A stretch of 64,000 nt of DNA from Lepidodermella squamata. Taxonomy: Eukaryota > Gastrotricha. This document shows positions 7,984 through 20,169 of the stretch, piece by piece (the stretch's first letter is position 1; each line of letters starts with the position of its first letter). The stretch is from NCBI GenBank assembly GCA_047495785.1, contig JBLDXI010000024.1:2790001-2854000 (forward strand), written 5' to 3'. The position numbers and the translations under genes are program-made. The notes beneath the pieces were generated by a model that was given only the letters and a program-made list of their open reading frames with translations, was not told where the DNA came from and did not search any database.

Positions 7984-10200
7984 AGTGTTTTTTGGTTATT
8001 ACGTAATAAGGATGAGCCGGAAAAATCCGGGACATCGACCAATGATCTTGGATTTCCGTGACCTTCAAGAAAATATAATAATCTGGGGGTCGAATTTTTT
8101 GGTAGGTACATCGAAAAAACCCCGGCGCTACAGGAAAGGTACACGCGAAAACCTTCGGCCGATAGAGTGTTAACTGTCGGAAACTGTCGGATGAGGGTCT
8201 AATTTTGGACGCTGAACACGATGGAATCAAGCAATCTGGGATACATTATTTGAGAAATAATCAGCCATTATAGCATTTTTTCACCTTTAAACTTTGAACC
8301 CAATTTTCTCAGCAACCCTGATAGCTATCAACATATTTTTGATATCGTTCGACTTCTCGTTCATTGATCTTGAAAGCGGTATCAAAATCTCACGATTCTA
8401 AACATGTTGCCAAACCCCACTACTCACTTTTTAACGGTCAAATTTGAAATTTCCTAGAACAAAAGCTATCAGCGACCAAGCGCTAATTTTTTTGCGATTA
8501 TAAAGATAAAGAAGTGGCTCATTTTTCTACCAATCGGCATCGAAATCCAAGAGAGTGAAAATTATTTATGGCTAAATGAAAATGTCAAAAAAACGCCGAT
8601 CAAAACAATGGGGATTTTCTCGGTTCAAAAATAATACTAGTTTTTCATTTTTTTAAGGCGCACTTTTCGAAAATTTATTAAAATTAATTCGTTGCCATTA
8701 CGTATGTGCAAGTGTTCCCTCTGATCACTTCGTTCTCTATGTTTCGAGGGTTGTTGCAGCGAATGACGGAGATATCGTGTATCCAGGTTTAGTCCCGAAA
8801 CGTGGAAATTTCTTTCCATGTCTTTTAGCTGTTTGTTTTTGATTTTCAGGAATCGAAAAACATGGTTTTGTCCTAAATATAAGATTCATCGAGGATCATG
8901 TTTTTTGGCGTATGCAAAAGCCATTCAAAAATTTTGATAATTCGTGGCTCAGACTCTTTTGATCACATCCGCCCTCATGTTGAAAATTGAGAACTTAAAA
9001 TAAATCTAAAATTTAGATATTTTTTCATGGACATTGAGAGGCGTTTGATGCTAATGGCAGTAATTCTGCGATTGATAAATAATTTAAAAAAACGTACAAA
9101 CGTACGGAAACGTGAAAATCGTGATTTGAGAAATCAATGTGATGGGACAGCTTAGATTTCTGAGCAAGCGAGGTTCCACCCACTCACCCCGAGTGAAAGG
9201 AGTGACGCGTATAATTGAAATATTAAACATTTGTTCCCTAAACTGGTAAACGAAGACAGAGAAATACTTGGGTGTGTCGATATTGGACGATGAGAGTAAA
9301 TCGACATGTTATAAATGTGAACATTTTTATTCATAGGTGACACTGGCCCCTATAATAGAGAAACTCAATGCTTGATTTGCCGATCTGTCGCTTGCTCATT
9401 TGGCACCGCTGAATTGTCTAACCCGTTGTTTAAAATTAACATTTCATAATTTTGGAATTTTTTCTGACGCTAATCAGAACCGCCACTAATAAAAGAATAC
9501 GGCGAGACAATTTTCTTGGAATAACAAGTGATTTAAAACCTGATTTATTTCGAATCACATGATAATATGTAACTCTCACCCCGAGTCAAATCCACAGACC
9601 TCAACAGACTCACCATGAGCAAATACCCGGTGATTAAGGCAAAGTTGTCCAAATTGGCCCTAATTACCCAACAACATTTCGAACAAACATGCATGCTGAT
9701 GAGTTTAACGTTCAGCCACTAAAATTAGCATGATTATTTCCAGTTCATCCTCCTCAGTATCTTCTCTGCGTCTGCAGCTAATGATGATGACCTGCTAAAA
9801 GAGAGAAGCCACCCGGTAACGGTAATAAAGGAGCATTAAAGACAGCTCTTTGACGTCAGATTATTTTGCAGATATAAGCACGACTTTGAAAGGTGAACGC
9901 ACCGCCACAAGACATAGGATGAGAATGGTCGGAAGCCAGTCACCTCGTGATGCTCTTAGACATTGTCCTGATCACCCAACGCATTGCGGACAGTCTGCTA
10001 TCAGTTGGTCCTTAGACTCGGAAAGCCTCATTACTTCCTCAGCGTTGGTGTCGAGTAATCGAGATCTTCATTCAGCGCCATCGTCTCAACCTCTCATCCA
10101 CGACGCGTTTCCGAAAACGAGCATTCATAAAACATCCTTCCTCTTGATTAAAAGCGCCCTAAAGAGCGCACATCGAAGCATTTTAAAAATTTGCAAAAAG
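7984..10200. other. Intergenic between palindrome array and receptor gene
   Basis: No recognisable gene. It holds the second copy of a dispersed repeat (~8690-8757) and AT-rich sequence. The frame of the downstream receptor stays open from 9850, but this stretch shows no receptor homology and is treated as upstream sequence. Confidence 0.5.
8690..8757 (-). repeat. Dispersed repeat, copy 2 (inverted)
   Basis: The reverse complement contains agaacgaagtgatcagagg followed by acacttgc and aacgaattaatt, matching the copy at ~406-472 with scattered substitutions. Confidence 0.5.
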
Positions 10201-12663
10201 ATGAGCGCCAGGGTTATCGTCACGCTTTTACTCGCTATCACGCACTTTCAATTGGCTAATAGCCAAAAGGTCGTAGACAAGCGAGATAAACCTCGTTTGG
10301 CGGTTCTTCACAGCATGCCATTCACTGGTCAAGCGCCGAATTTCTACCGAACCTGCCGAGCTATGGCTGAATTGGTCTCCGAGTTGGTCAACAATCGAAG
10401 CGATATTCTGCCCGACTACTACGTCCAGCCAGTTTTCGTCGACGATGAAAACGCTAAAATGATGGTCCGTCGCCTCGTCGACTACGACAACTCATTCAAG
10501 CTGAACAAGATCAATGGAAGTACCTTCAAAGCTCCGGTTTTCATTGGCCCAGCGACAAACGCGAACTGCGAGTTCATCGCTTCCTTATCGAAGTTGCTGG
10601 GCTATACGCAAATCTCACAATGTACCTCGGAAATCAATCGAGCGAAGTCGACGAATCTTTACTTGATTCGCCCGACTGGTTTGCTGTCTTGGATCGCCAG
10701 GATTCGTTTTATGATGGATGTTGGCAAGTGGAATTACTTCGCGTTGCTTGCCGATCCTTCGCTCGATATTCGGACCTCGAAAACCACGGTCAGTGTCGCC
10801 AATTCGGTTGGGATGAAGGTCTACTTCGACTTTATCACTGATTTCACGGATGAAGCTGCTGAGAATTTGAAAAAGTCCGAGGCTAGGATCATAATGCTGT
10901 ACCTGCAAGGCATACAGATCTACAAGGTCTTATGCCAGTGCTACAAATACGGCATGACTGGGTCGAGATACGTGTTCATCTTACAGGCGAGTTCATTTGC
11001 AGAGCCTGCGACCCTACAGCCAATCATCTACCCTGGCTGCACTCGGGAGATGGTCGCCGCGCAGTACGAGTCGTCAATCATGGTTTCGTCTCAGGTTAGC
11101 TCAGATGAGGTAGATGTGAAATCTTCACTGGGTCTGAGCCTTAAAGAGACCGATAAATTGTTGGACGCATATACGAATAATTTGAGACACCCTGACTACA
11201 GCATTCGCCATTTATGCCACGACGCGACTCTACAGACCCTTCTCCACCTCAATCTATCGGAAAATGAGCTGAGAAAACAAGGACTGAGCCTCATGAACAT
11301 CTCCGAACAACCCGACTACGTCAGTTCGGTTGTAAATCGGACAACTCTCTCAGTTAAATACGTTGGGCTAAGGAAAAGTGGGCGAAGTGGGTATGCTGAT
11401 AACGCCGAGCAGTTGGACAGCAAATGGCCGATATCTCAATGGAACCCTAAAGACAATACGACAACCATAGCAATGGTAGTTCAAGCTTCGAATGACAGTA
11501 AGAATCAAGGCATTGAGACCTATGTGACCAGCCAATTTACCCAGCCAAAGTGGCTAACAAAAGACGGGAAGCCGCCGAGAGATCGGGCTGAATCCCGCTT
11601 CGAAGAATGGGATGTCGATGTTGGGCTGAAAGGTTTCATCTATTTCTTAAGTGCTGTCGAACTTCTTGCGTTTGCCCTGGCTGTCTTTTGGGTAAATCTT
11701 CGCTTCGTGAGGTCTGGCACGTTCCGAAGAATGCCGCTTGCTGTCTCGTCACAATTTCTCGGCTTGAGCCTCGTTTCTATCTCTAGCATTCTCTTCGTGA
11801 CCGAAGATGGCGCTAATGTGGAAAAGATTCACGATGCTGGAATAGGTGCACTAGTTATCGGTCTATGCATCTCACATTTATCAATGGTAACTAGGTCAAT
11901 AACTGTCGGTCAATGTGTTGACCATATAAAACGAAATTATTCGATTGAAAGCCACGATTTGAACTTTGTCGCAGCTTCATTCAGGACTGCACTGAATGCG
12001 AAGCCTCCAAACAAACCAGGTCAAAAGCGCTCAAAATCAATCAATATAAGACCACCCAGAGCTAGTCTTCAGCCTGAAGCCCTAAGACCTATGGCATTCG
12101 CGAAGCGGAGTAGTGGGGTCGAAGATCCTTACGTGGAAGCGTTCACAGCTGAAATTTTCCAAATGCTTGAGAAATCATGCCTGATTTACACAGCCATCGG
12201 AGCGATATTAGCCATCGTTTTCATCATAGCCTGGGCGCAAGTCGACGCTGGAATTCGCTGCCGGAAAATTGACCTATTTCCTAGTCCTATTTACTTGGAA
12301 AACGAGGATACCTATCTTTTTGCGTCATCTTTGGATTGCTTTGCGAGAAGTGACACCTATTGGATGTTGGCAATGTTAGGATTCAACATCATTATTCTAG
12401 TTGTTGGTTGCTTCTTCGCCCGAAAATTAGTTCGAAACGTGAAATTTATGGCATCTCATAGCGATTTCAAGTTCATTTTGTACGCCATGGTGAATTCAGT
12501 CGTGATTATGTTGGCGACTTGTTTGGTACTTGTAGCTTTTCCGTTTTCACCTATCACGTATCGCAGTGTTTTGGCTATTTCTGGCGAGATAATTGCTATT
12601 CTGACGGCGATAGCATGTTTCCTTCCGCAACTCGGCAACAAAGTTAGGAGCAGTGCGCAGTGA
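10201..12663 (+). CDS. GABA-B-like class C GPCR, A1 (intronless)
   Basis: An 820-aa receptor. Residues 1-21 form a signal peptide. Residues ~30-470 are a periplasmic-binding-protein-like ligand domain of GABA-B type, with the NNRSDILPDY motif (compare NSRRDILPDY in GABA-B1), a GKW motif and an ARII strand. Seven membrane segments run from ~474 to 810. The C-terminal stretch from RNVKFMASHSDFKFILY to the membrane end resembles the GABA-B pattern RNVKIPALNDSKYIG. The loop after TM3 is unusually long (~85 residues, basic and Ser-rich). The ATG at 10201 is chosen because the paralogue at 15062 begins at the same point with a signal peptide; the frame is open back to 9850. The ligand is unknown. 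Confidence 0.88.
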   Translation: MSARVIVTLLLAITHFQLANSQKVVDKRDKPRLAVLHSMPFTGQAPNFYRTCRAMAELVSELVNNRSDILPDYYVQPVFVDDENAKMMVRRLVDYDNSFKLNKINGSTFKAPVFIGPATNANCEFIASLSKLLGYTQISQCTSEINRAKSTNLYLIRPTGLLSWIARIRFMMDVGKWNYFALLADPSLDIRTSKTTVSVANSVGMKVYFDFITDFTDEAAENLKKSEARIIMLYLQGIQIYKVLCQCYKYGMTGSRYVFILQASSFAEPATLQPIIYPGCTREMVAAQYESSIMVSSQVSSDEVDVKSSLGLSLKETDKLLDAYTNNLRHPDYSIRHLCHDATLQTLLHLNLSENELRKQGLSLMNISEQPDYVSSVVNRTTLSVKYVGLRKSGRSGYADNAEQLDSKWPISQWNPKDNTTTIAMVVQASNDSKNQGIETYVTSQFTQPKWLTKDGKPPRDRAESRFEEWDVDVGLKGFIYFLSAVELLAFALAVFWVNLRFVRSGTFRRMPLAVSSQFLGLSLVSISSILFVTEDGANVEKIHDAGIGALVIGLCISHLSMVTRSITVGQCVDHIKRNYSIESHDLNFVAASFRTALNAKPPNKPGQKRSKSINIRPPRASLQPEALRPMAFAKRSSGVEDPYVEAFTAEIFQMLEKSCLIYTAIGAILAIVFIIAWAQVDAGIRCRKIDLFPSPIYLENEDTYLFASSLDCFARSDTYWMLAMLGFNIIILVVGCFFARKLVRNVKFMASHSDFKFILYAMVNSVVIMLATCLVLVAFPFSPITYRSVLAISGEIIAILTAIACFLPQLGNKVRSSAQ

Positions 12664-15061
12664 AAATGACGAAATATACTACATGTTTTCTATTTAATGA
12701 TATAACATCAATGCAGCATATTATTGTCTTGATTAAACCACAGACGGATGTTGAAATCACGGTCGCAGGCCACAGTATTTGGCAGCATTTCACGTCACTG
12801 ATTTTGTTCAAATTTATGAAGGAAAGAAAATGTTATGATATGGCGTATCAAATGTCTTATACGATCAATGCTGTTGCCAAAAAATACTGCTAAAATTGAA
12901 CATGAAAACCAAGTACATATTCAATACATATTCAACAGTACAATTTTACAACTCTTTTCGCCCAATTTTTGTTCTCATCGGTTTCCATTTACTGAAGGCT
13001 GAAATAGAGCACATGCCACAGTTTTGCTAGATGCGTGCTTGACCCATTTTCAAAATTGTCACAAATTAGCCGTTCAGTAATGTCCCATCGAGAACGCCTG
13101 GTTATTGCGCGAGAGTGCGTTCGCACAGCGTTGAAACGAAACTTCTACACGAGCGTCTATCCCATCGTTGATGATTAGCCAAATTAAACTGGAAAACGAT
13201 GTCTTTCATCATATTTGGGATGTTACCCTGTAGGCTTGGAATGCGTCAGAAGAAGATGATTGGACATCGCTGGAATATCTTCTGACATCTGAAAATGCAC
13301 TGAACTCTTAAATCACTTATTAAGTGGGTGGCGAACTCTAAAACGTCATACCGATGCTAAATTATTCGAATAACTATCACGACTGAAATTTGCGTACGAG
13401 TCCCTGCCACGGGTCCCGATAGTTCCTTTATTTGTTGAACAATTCGAACATTGAGTATTCAAGATTCAAGTAGGGTTTCTTCGGAAGTTGGAGTTCAACA
13501 AAAGATAGATGTCATTGTTGTTCACGAATCCATTCTAAAGGGTATTGTTCACTAGGCTGCTTCAATGAGGCTTGCGTGTTGAGCAACCGTGAACAACCGT
13601 TCGTTGAGAGTTGAAAGTAATAACAGAAAACTGAATAGCTTAACCATTTTCGATCAACCCGCAGATGAAGTCTTTTCGTTGATTCGGGGTGTTTATACGT
13701 TAATAATTCGACCAGCTTTTTCAGGAACTTGATGTCTCTACCCGTAAATTAAGACTACAGACAACGATGATTAATTAGGATGTCTGGACACGCTAATGAT
13801 GCGTCCAGACACGCAGATATCTTAAGCGCCGTGGAATATCACGGACTTGTTTACGTTTCATCTGTCGGTAAAAATATATCCGGCGGTAAAATTGTCCGAA
13901 CGAAATCACTATGTCCAACTGCTGGACAGCTACAAAAGGGTGTCAGGAACTGAGTACAAAATTGCCTTACAGAATAGAATTGCGTTTGAGTGTTTCCTGA
14001 AACCTGAAACCACTGCTCCGAACTTTAAAGGATGCCATTATTAACCGTAGTAATTCTAAATAGGTTATGGCTAAAAAGTCAGCGTAAAATTCTGCGCAAC
14101 ATGTATTCAAATGCATGATAATCAAAATGTGACATCATATTTTGAGTTATGTACGGCGACATGTAACCTATGAAAGATATTCTGGTTGAAATTGTTTCAT
14201 TTTATCTTATTAATTATCGAGAGTCCTAGATCTTCGTGAATCTCACCTACTCTATATGCCTATCGTTGCAGGCGAAATTTCGCAAATATATATCCCATGT
14301 AGCAATACATATAATCGAAAATCAAGGTGTATTGTCAGGAATCAGGAATTTTAAGCTCAGGTGGAACATGTTGTCTCCTCCTTAAGGATATAATAATCAC
14401 GAGATTCCGTGCCTGTATTCCGCACCGCATTAACATCAGGAATATCAGGAAGTAAACAACTTGAATGACTGTTGAAGCGTGTCCTGAAATTTACTTCGCA
14501 ACTACGAACACAAGTTCGAAGGAAAAGGTAGGATGAGCACGGAATGAGTTCATGAGATTCGACAGTAATGCATAGAAACGTCTCGAATGCTCACAATTTC
14601 ATTTTTGTTGTCAGGATGGATAAGAATCTATCGACCAGGCCAAATTCTAAAAACGCAAGTTGCAACACTCCTGGCAGCCAGAAAATTATAATGGGAAGTA
14701 GTAGAAATCAAAGTATTAGGAGGCTAAAAGTCAATAGTTGCGAAGAAACGAGGCCTGGATAATGAAGCTATTTTGAGCTGCAAATGGAGAATATAAGATT
14801 CATGTATATGCAGGCACAGGGGGGATATTTTAAAACGCAACCTGAAATGCAGGACGATTGCCGGAAAAGTCTTCGAAACTTCTATCTTGCACCGAATCGC
14901 GTTGAATGATCGCGTGGTTTGACCCTGGCTCTTAAAACTGAAAGAACCACGCAGATTTCGTGGAAACATAGCCATAGACAAAAGCATCCTTCCGTTACAT
15001 ATAGGCTAGCGAAAATTGAGAAAGGTACTTCGGTTCATTTGTTAAAATTAGAAGACAGAAA
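12664..15061. other. Intergenic between the two A-type receptors
   Basis: About 2.4 kb of AT-rich sequence. Short ORFs at 12660-12893, 13847-14044 and 14568-14762 have no recognisable features. I see no RNA gene or repeat. Confidence 0.55.
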
Positions 15062-17449
15062 ATGAATGTTTTTATTTTAGCTTTACTAACTATCCAGAGT
15101 GTTCCATTTATTCTGGGACAAAACGTTGTCGATAAGCGAGATAAACCTCGTTTGGCCGTTCTCCATAGCATGCCGTTCACAGGGCTAGCGCCTAATTTCT
15201 ACCGAACCTGCCGTGCTATGGCTGAATTGGTCTCCGAGTTGGTCAACAATCGAAGCGACATTCTACCCGACTACTACGTCCAGCCAGTCTTCGTCGACGA
15301 TGAAAATGCTAAAATGTTGGTCCGACGGCTGCTTGACTACGACAACTCCTTCGAAATGAACAAAGTCAACGGAACTACCTTCAAAGCTCCCGTCTTTATC
15401 GGCCCAGCGACTACGAGTAATTGCGAAATCGTCGCACCGGTAGCTAAATTACTGGACTACACCCAAATCTCACAGTGTGCCTCTGATATCAACCGAGCAA
15501 GGCTCACAAATCTTTACCAGATTCGTCCTACTGGTTTGCTGTCTTGGATCGCCAGGATTCGCTTCATGATGGATGTTGGCAAATGGAAATACTTTGCGTT
15601 ACTTGCCGATCCTTCCCTAGATATTCGAATTTCTAAAACCACCATAAGTGTAGCTGGTTCAGTTGAAATGAAGGTCTACTTCGACTTCATCACCGACTTC
15701 ACGGATGAAGCTGCTGAGAATCTGAAGAAATCTGACGCTCGAGTAATTCTCGTCTACTTACAGGGCATACAGACATATAAAGTGTTATGCCAGTGCTGCA
15801 AATACGGCATGACTGGGCCGAAATATGTGTTCATTCTACAGGGAAGTGCTTTTGCTGAGCCTGCGACCCTACAGCCAGTCATCTACCCTGGCTGCACTCG
15901 GGAAATGGTCACCGCCCAATATGAATCTTCAATCATGGTTACTTCACAGGTTAGCTCAGATGAGGTTGATGTAAAATCTTCCCTAGGTCTCAGCCTTAAA
16001 GAGACCGATAAATTGTTGGACGCCTATACGAATAATTTGAGACACCCTGACTACAGCATCCGCCATTTATGCCACGACGCAACTCTACAAACCCTTCTCC
16101 ATCTAAATCTATCAGAAAATGAGCTGAGGAAACAAGGATTGAGCCTCATGAACATCTCAGAACAACCCGACTACGTCAGTTCGGTCGTAAATCGGACAAC
16201 TCTCTCAGTTAAATACGTTGGGCTACGGAAGAGTGGGCAAAGTGGGTATGCCGATAACGGCGAGCAATTGGACAGCAAATGGCCAATATCTCAATGGAAT
16301 TCAAAGGATGGCTTAACCACGATCGCAATGGCAGTTCAAACATCGAACGACAGCAAGAACCAAGGAATTGACGGGTTTATAATCACTCCGTTCGCCCCGA
16401 GATGGTTGACAAAGAATGGCAAGCCTCCGAAAGATCGAGCTGAGTTGCGCTTCGAAGATTGGTCTATCAACGTCGGTCTTCGTGGTTTCGTATATTTTCT
16501 AAGCGCTGTCGAACTTCTAGGTTTCGCTCTAACAACTTTTTGGGTCAATTTTCGCTACAACTCATCTGATAAATTTCGCAGAATGCCGCTCGCTGTTACG
16601 ACCCAATACATCGGCCTGTCGCTTGTCTCTATCTCGAGCATTCTCATTCTGATCGATGATGAAGCCTTTGCTAAGCAGTTGCACCTCTCTGGAATAGCTA
16701 CGTTGGCAATAGGGCTGAGCATATCCCATTTGTCAATGGCTGCTCGGTCAGTTACCGTTGGAAGATGGATTGCTGACCGTTTTCGTAGAAGCTATGATCC
16801 AAGCTCCACTTCCAGGGCATCACAGCCAAGACGATCAAATAAACGAAGCGTAAGGCTTCCTATGGCATATGAGGAAACAACCCATACGAGCACGGATACC
16901 AGGTCAACTCGACATTCAGATAACTCCCCGAGCGTAGACTCTTTCCGAACTTTCGAGATATCTAGCTTTATTTACACGGCTATCGGGATACTATTCGTGA
17001 TTGGCTTTATCATCGCCTGGACGCAAGTTGGAGTCGGAAATCGCTGTCGGAAAATCGAGCTATTCCCTCATCCTATTTACCTAGAAGACGAAGATGCCTA
17101 TCTAATTGCTTTTGCATTAGATTGCTTTGCGAGAAGTGACACCTATTGGATGTTGGCAATGTTAGGCTTTAACGTCGTCATTCTGGTTGTTGGTTCTTTC
17201 TATGCCCGAAAGTTGGGCCGAAATGCGAAATTCATAGCAGCTCATGGCGATTTCAAGTTCATTCTGTACGCCATGGTGAATTCAATCGTGATCATGTTGG
17301 CGACGTGTTTAGTGATGTCGGCTTTTCCGTTTTCACCCATGACTTATCGCAGTGTGTTGGCTATTTCTGGCGAGATAATAGCTATTCTGACTGGCATAGG
17401 GTGTTTCCTTCCTTTAGTTGGCAACAAAATCGTTAGCAGGGCGAATTGA
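15062..17449 (+). CDS. GABA-B-like class C GPCR, A2 (intronless)
   Basis: A 795-aa tandem paralogue of the receptor at 10201, in the same orientation. A signal peptide (residues 1-19) precedes the conserved DKRDKPRLAVLHS start of the ligand domain. The seven-TM block begins near residue 470. The two proteins are nearly identical over the second lobe of the ligand domain (for example the SSDEVDVKSSLGLSLKETDK stretch) and in TM5-TM7. They differ in the leader, the pre-TM1 linker and the long TM3-TM4 loop, which is Ser/Thr/Arg-rich here. It is probably a membrane receptor coupling to G proteins, as in the GABA-B family. No introns are seen, unlike the C-type receptors at 53530 and 59152. Confidence 0.88.
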   Translation: MNVFILALLTIQSVPFILGQNVVDKRDKPRLAVLHSMPFTGLAPNFYRTCRAMAELVSELVNNRSDILPDYYVQPVFVDDENAKMLVRRLLDYDNSFEMNKVNGTTFKAPVFIGPATTSNCEIVAPVAKLLDYTQISQCASDINRARLTNLYQIRPTGLLSWIARIRFMMDVGKWKYFALLADPSLDIRISKTTISVAGSVEMKVYFDFITDFTDEAAENLKKSDARVILVYLQGIQTYKVLCQCCKYGMTGPKYVFILQGSAFAEPATLQPVIYPGCTREMVTAQYESSIMVTSQVSSDEVDVKSSLGLSLKETDKLLDAYTNNLRHPDYSIRHLCHDATLQTLLHLNLSENELRKQGLSLMNISEQPDYVSSVVNRTTLSVKYVGLRKSGQSGYADNGEQLDSKWPISQWNSKDGLTTIAMAVQTSNDSKNQGIDGFIITPFAPRWLTKNGKPPKDRAELRFEDWSINVGLRGFVYFLSAVELLGFALTTFWVNFRYNSSDKFRRMPLAVTTQYIGLSLVSISSILILIDDEAFAKQLHLSGIATLAIGLSISHLSMAARSVTVGRWIADRFRRSYDPSSTSRASQPRRSNKRSVRLPMAYEETTHTSTDTRSTRHSDNSPSVDSFRTFEISSFIYTAIGILFVIGFIIAWTQVGVGNRCRKIELFPHPIYLEDEDAYLIAFALDCFARSDTYWMLAMLGFNVVILVVGSFYARKLGRNAKFIAAHGDFKFILYAMVNSIVIMLATCLVMSAFPFSPMTYRSVLAISGEIIAILTGIGCFLPLVGNKIVSRAN

Positions 17450-18310
17450 AAGCCAGCTCAAAATACACTGTACCATACAGCTCTAATTTCAACACAGATA
17501 TATTCAAGTTCAAATTTAATGTCACAACTAAAAATAAAGTAATCGATACAAAATATTCTCGAGAAGTTTTCGATTATTGGATATTGTTGTTCAAAGCTCT
17601 TAGATGTCCCTCTTCGGCAGCGGATGTTACTGTTGGAAACATTTTACTTAAGCTCTTGGTTCACATTTTCTTTGTCTGAGACCTCCCAGAGCAGCTTCGA
17701 TGCCATAGTTACACATGTTGGAAATAAGATGGATTGAGATATATTTATTGGCTTGACGCTTTGCTTCGCCAGTAAGAGAAGCTGAGTGAATTCTGAGGCT
17801 TTGAAAGCCCATTAAGTGAGCAAAGGTTGAAGCCTCGAATATGGCCTCGAATATAGCACTAATTACTCGATATTTTACAGTAAGCGACGTATGAAGATGA
17901 GGATAAGCCAAAATTGACTGAAACTTGGAAATTGGCCTTAATTTTTAAGACGAATTTTACTTATCAAAAGCGTGACTATGTGGTTGCGAAGTTGGTTTTC
18001 CTCATTGAACTGGAAAATTCGAACAATAATTTTCAGCCTGTAATTGGCAATAAACACATGCTGGGCCGCGCTGATTCACAAATTTATTCCTATATAAACA
18101 TGATCCCGTGATCCTCAATGCTTGATCCCGGTTTTCCTATACCCATCATATCGGCTTTATCGCACGAACCCAAATTACCTATATTTGACATTAATTTCCA
18201 CGTTCTTCCATTTGTTCATTTGAATTTTTCGATCATTGTTTTTTATTAATTTTATGAAATAATATAGTAATAAACACGAAACAGGATTAATTTACTTGAA
18301 ATAATTCGAA
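17450..18310. other. Intergenic
   Basis: No gene recognised. Short ORFs at 17446-17679, 17648-17911 (minus) and 17914-18111 lack domain or composition support. Confidence 0.5.
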
Positions 18311-19772
18311 TTATTTCTTCTTCTTGAAGCCTTTGAGACCCATTGATGGGCTCTTTTTCGGGCCGGAAGGTTTCGATACTTTGGGAGCCGAAACACTTTT
18401 AGGCTTCGGAGCAGCAGTCTCTGGTTTTTTCGGCAAATTTTGCTTCAATGTATCTTTTTTAGGCTTTTCTTCCGGAATTTTCTCCCCCGAGCTTGATTTC
18501 GCAGGTTTTTCACTATCAATTTTCTTCGCTTCGTTATCCTCTTGCTTTTCCTGTTTTTTCCCAGGTTTTATTTTCGATTGGTCGGAAGCGTCTTTCTTGC
18601 CCTCGGAGGCTTCGCTATCAACTTTCTTCGCATTGGCATTGTTTCGAACAGCGCCATCTTGCTTTTCCGGATTTTTCCCATTTTTTATTTTCGATTGGTC
18701 TGGAGAGTCTTTCCCGGTTTTTCCGTCATTTTTCTTCGAATGCGCTTGCTTATCATCATTGCTGGAACGTTTTGACCCAATATTGACCTCGTTTATAACC
18801 ACTAAATTGCCGCTTTGTCCAGTTTCGCCACGGGTAAATCCACCTTCGCCTAGCCTTGAAAATGAGTAATAATAATTTCAAATTTCATTTAACCTCAATT
18901 TGCTGATATTAGTAAATTTAATCAATTTTTAATTAATTGATGAAATTTTTATATAAATAGATTACATTAGGGGAATTACCTTCTGGGAATATGTTGACCT
19001 CTTTCTCGCACTACAAGGTGTCCTAATCCTCGCCGAATTAGGTCGAGATGCCTAAAATTTCCTTTGCCATACAACGCCGCTAGTAAAGCACCTGTTAGCA
19101 TCAGGGCAGCCTGTAATAACGTCCCAATTAAGAACCCCCTCGACCAGACGTGCCTTGGGCAAAATGGTTCTTTCCTGTTGCCACTACTACTGCTGGTTAC
19201 CTCCAACAGGAACCAAGCAACAGCCAGCAGAACATTCGCAATTAATCCTAACACTTGAATTACCAAATCAACGATGCGAGTCGATAGAAAATTACGTCGT
19301 TCATAGTACAGGCAATTAACGGTGAAAAATATGTAGACAGCGGCGACGGAAACACCAACCACGGCGGCGACTTCAATTTTGGGACATGACATTGGCAAGG
19401 TGACAAGAGCGATGAAACCTAACGCCATTTGCAACATTTTAACTATCGATCGCGGATCGAGTAAATACTTCGATGACGTCAGTCGTCCGCGGAAATTCGC
19501 AGCTTCATGGCCGTCAGTTATGTCCTGGCAAATCAGAAAAAAAATTGAAAGATTTTTTGACCCAAAATGCATATTTTTTTCGCGAAGTGCGCGCACTTAA
19601 TTGCTCGATTTATATCGCCGTCTAATTGAATTGCCTAAATCGATTAAAATAGATTGGAAAAAAATGAAAGTCCTTGTTTTTTTGCTCAAATAGAAGTGCG
19701 TCTAAGTGGCGGCGCAATCAATAGGGGAAAAAAATACAAAAGGGTGCTTCAATCAATTACCTCTTCATCCAT
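18311..19772 (-). CDS. MARVEL-like four-TM protein with long Lys-rich tail
   Basis: Three exons inferred on the minus strand. Exon 1 is 19772-19761 (ATG plus three codons), exon 2 is 19524-18980 and exon 3 is 18854-18311; together 1,101 nt, 366 aa. The donors (GAG|GTAATT, AAG|GTAATT) and acceptors (TTGCCAG, TTTTCAAG) agree in phase. The start of the membrane block (DPRSIVKM) matches the related genes at 20645 and 21668. Exon 2 encodes four hydrophobic segments in MARVEL/CMTM-like arrangement. Exon 3 encodes a ~180-residue hydrophilic tail full of Lys, Ser, Glu and Pro, with a repeated unit (SKIKNGKNPEKQ / SKIKPGKKQEKQ), predicted disordered and cytoplasmic. The tiny first exon is the least certain part. 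MARVEL proteins act in membrane apposition and vesicle traffic. Confidence 0.6.
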
Positions 19773-20169
19773 TCAAGTGGCTGTAATAAATAGACTGCTA
19801 TATCGGCAATAGATTTTGTTTTCGAACGGCTCATTTCCTCTGAAAAATGCGTTTCCAATAAATTAAGGAGGATTTTTTCACATTTTTTTCACCCGAGTGT
19901 TTATTATTCAAAATGTCCGCGCATTTTGTTGTTATTATCAGAAACTTGCGCGCTAAAAATGGCCGTGACCTAATTAATGAGCTGGGGAATAAGCGGCCTC
20001 GCTTTCATTTTATTAGCGCGCTATTTTTAAGGCGCCACACGCCTCTGATCCGGAAAACAAGTCACTTTCAGCCGGCAATTTTTTTCATGCCCTATTTCCG
20101 GAAAAATTCAAAAATATGATGAGTATTCCAACTCCGCTTATTTTTCATTTTTTTCAGGCAGTTTTAAAG

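Noticed and set aside
9850-10200. Start of receptor A1 at 9850 (117 extra residues)
   Set aside because: The extra N-terminus has no receptor similarity, and the paralogue A2 starts with a signal peptide at the point matching 10201.
18324-18869. Plus-strand ORF of 181 codons
   Set aside because: It is the antisense shadow of the Lys-rich tail exon; its Phe/Ser-rich composition follows from that.
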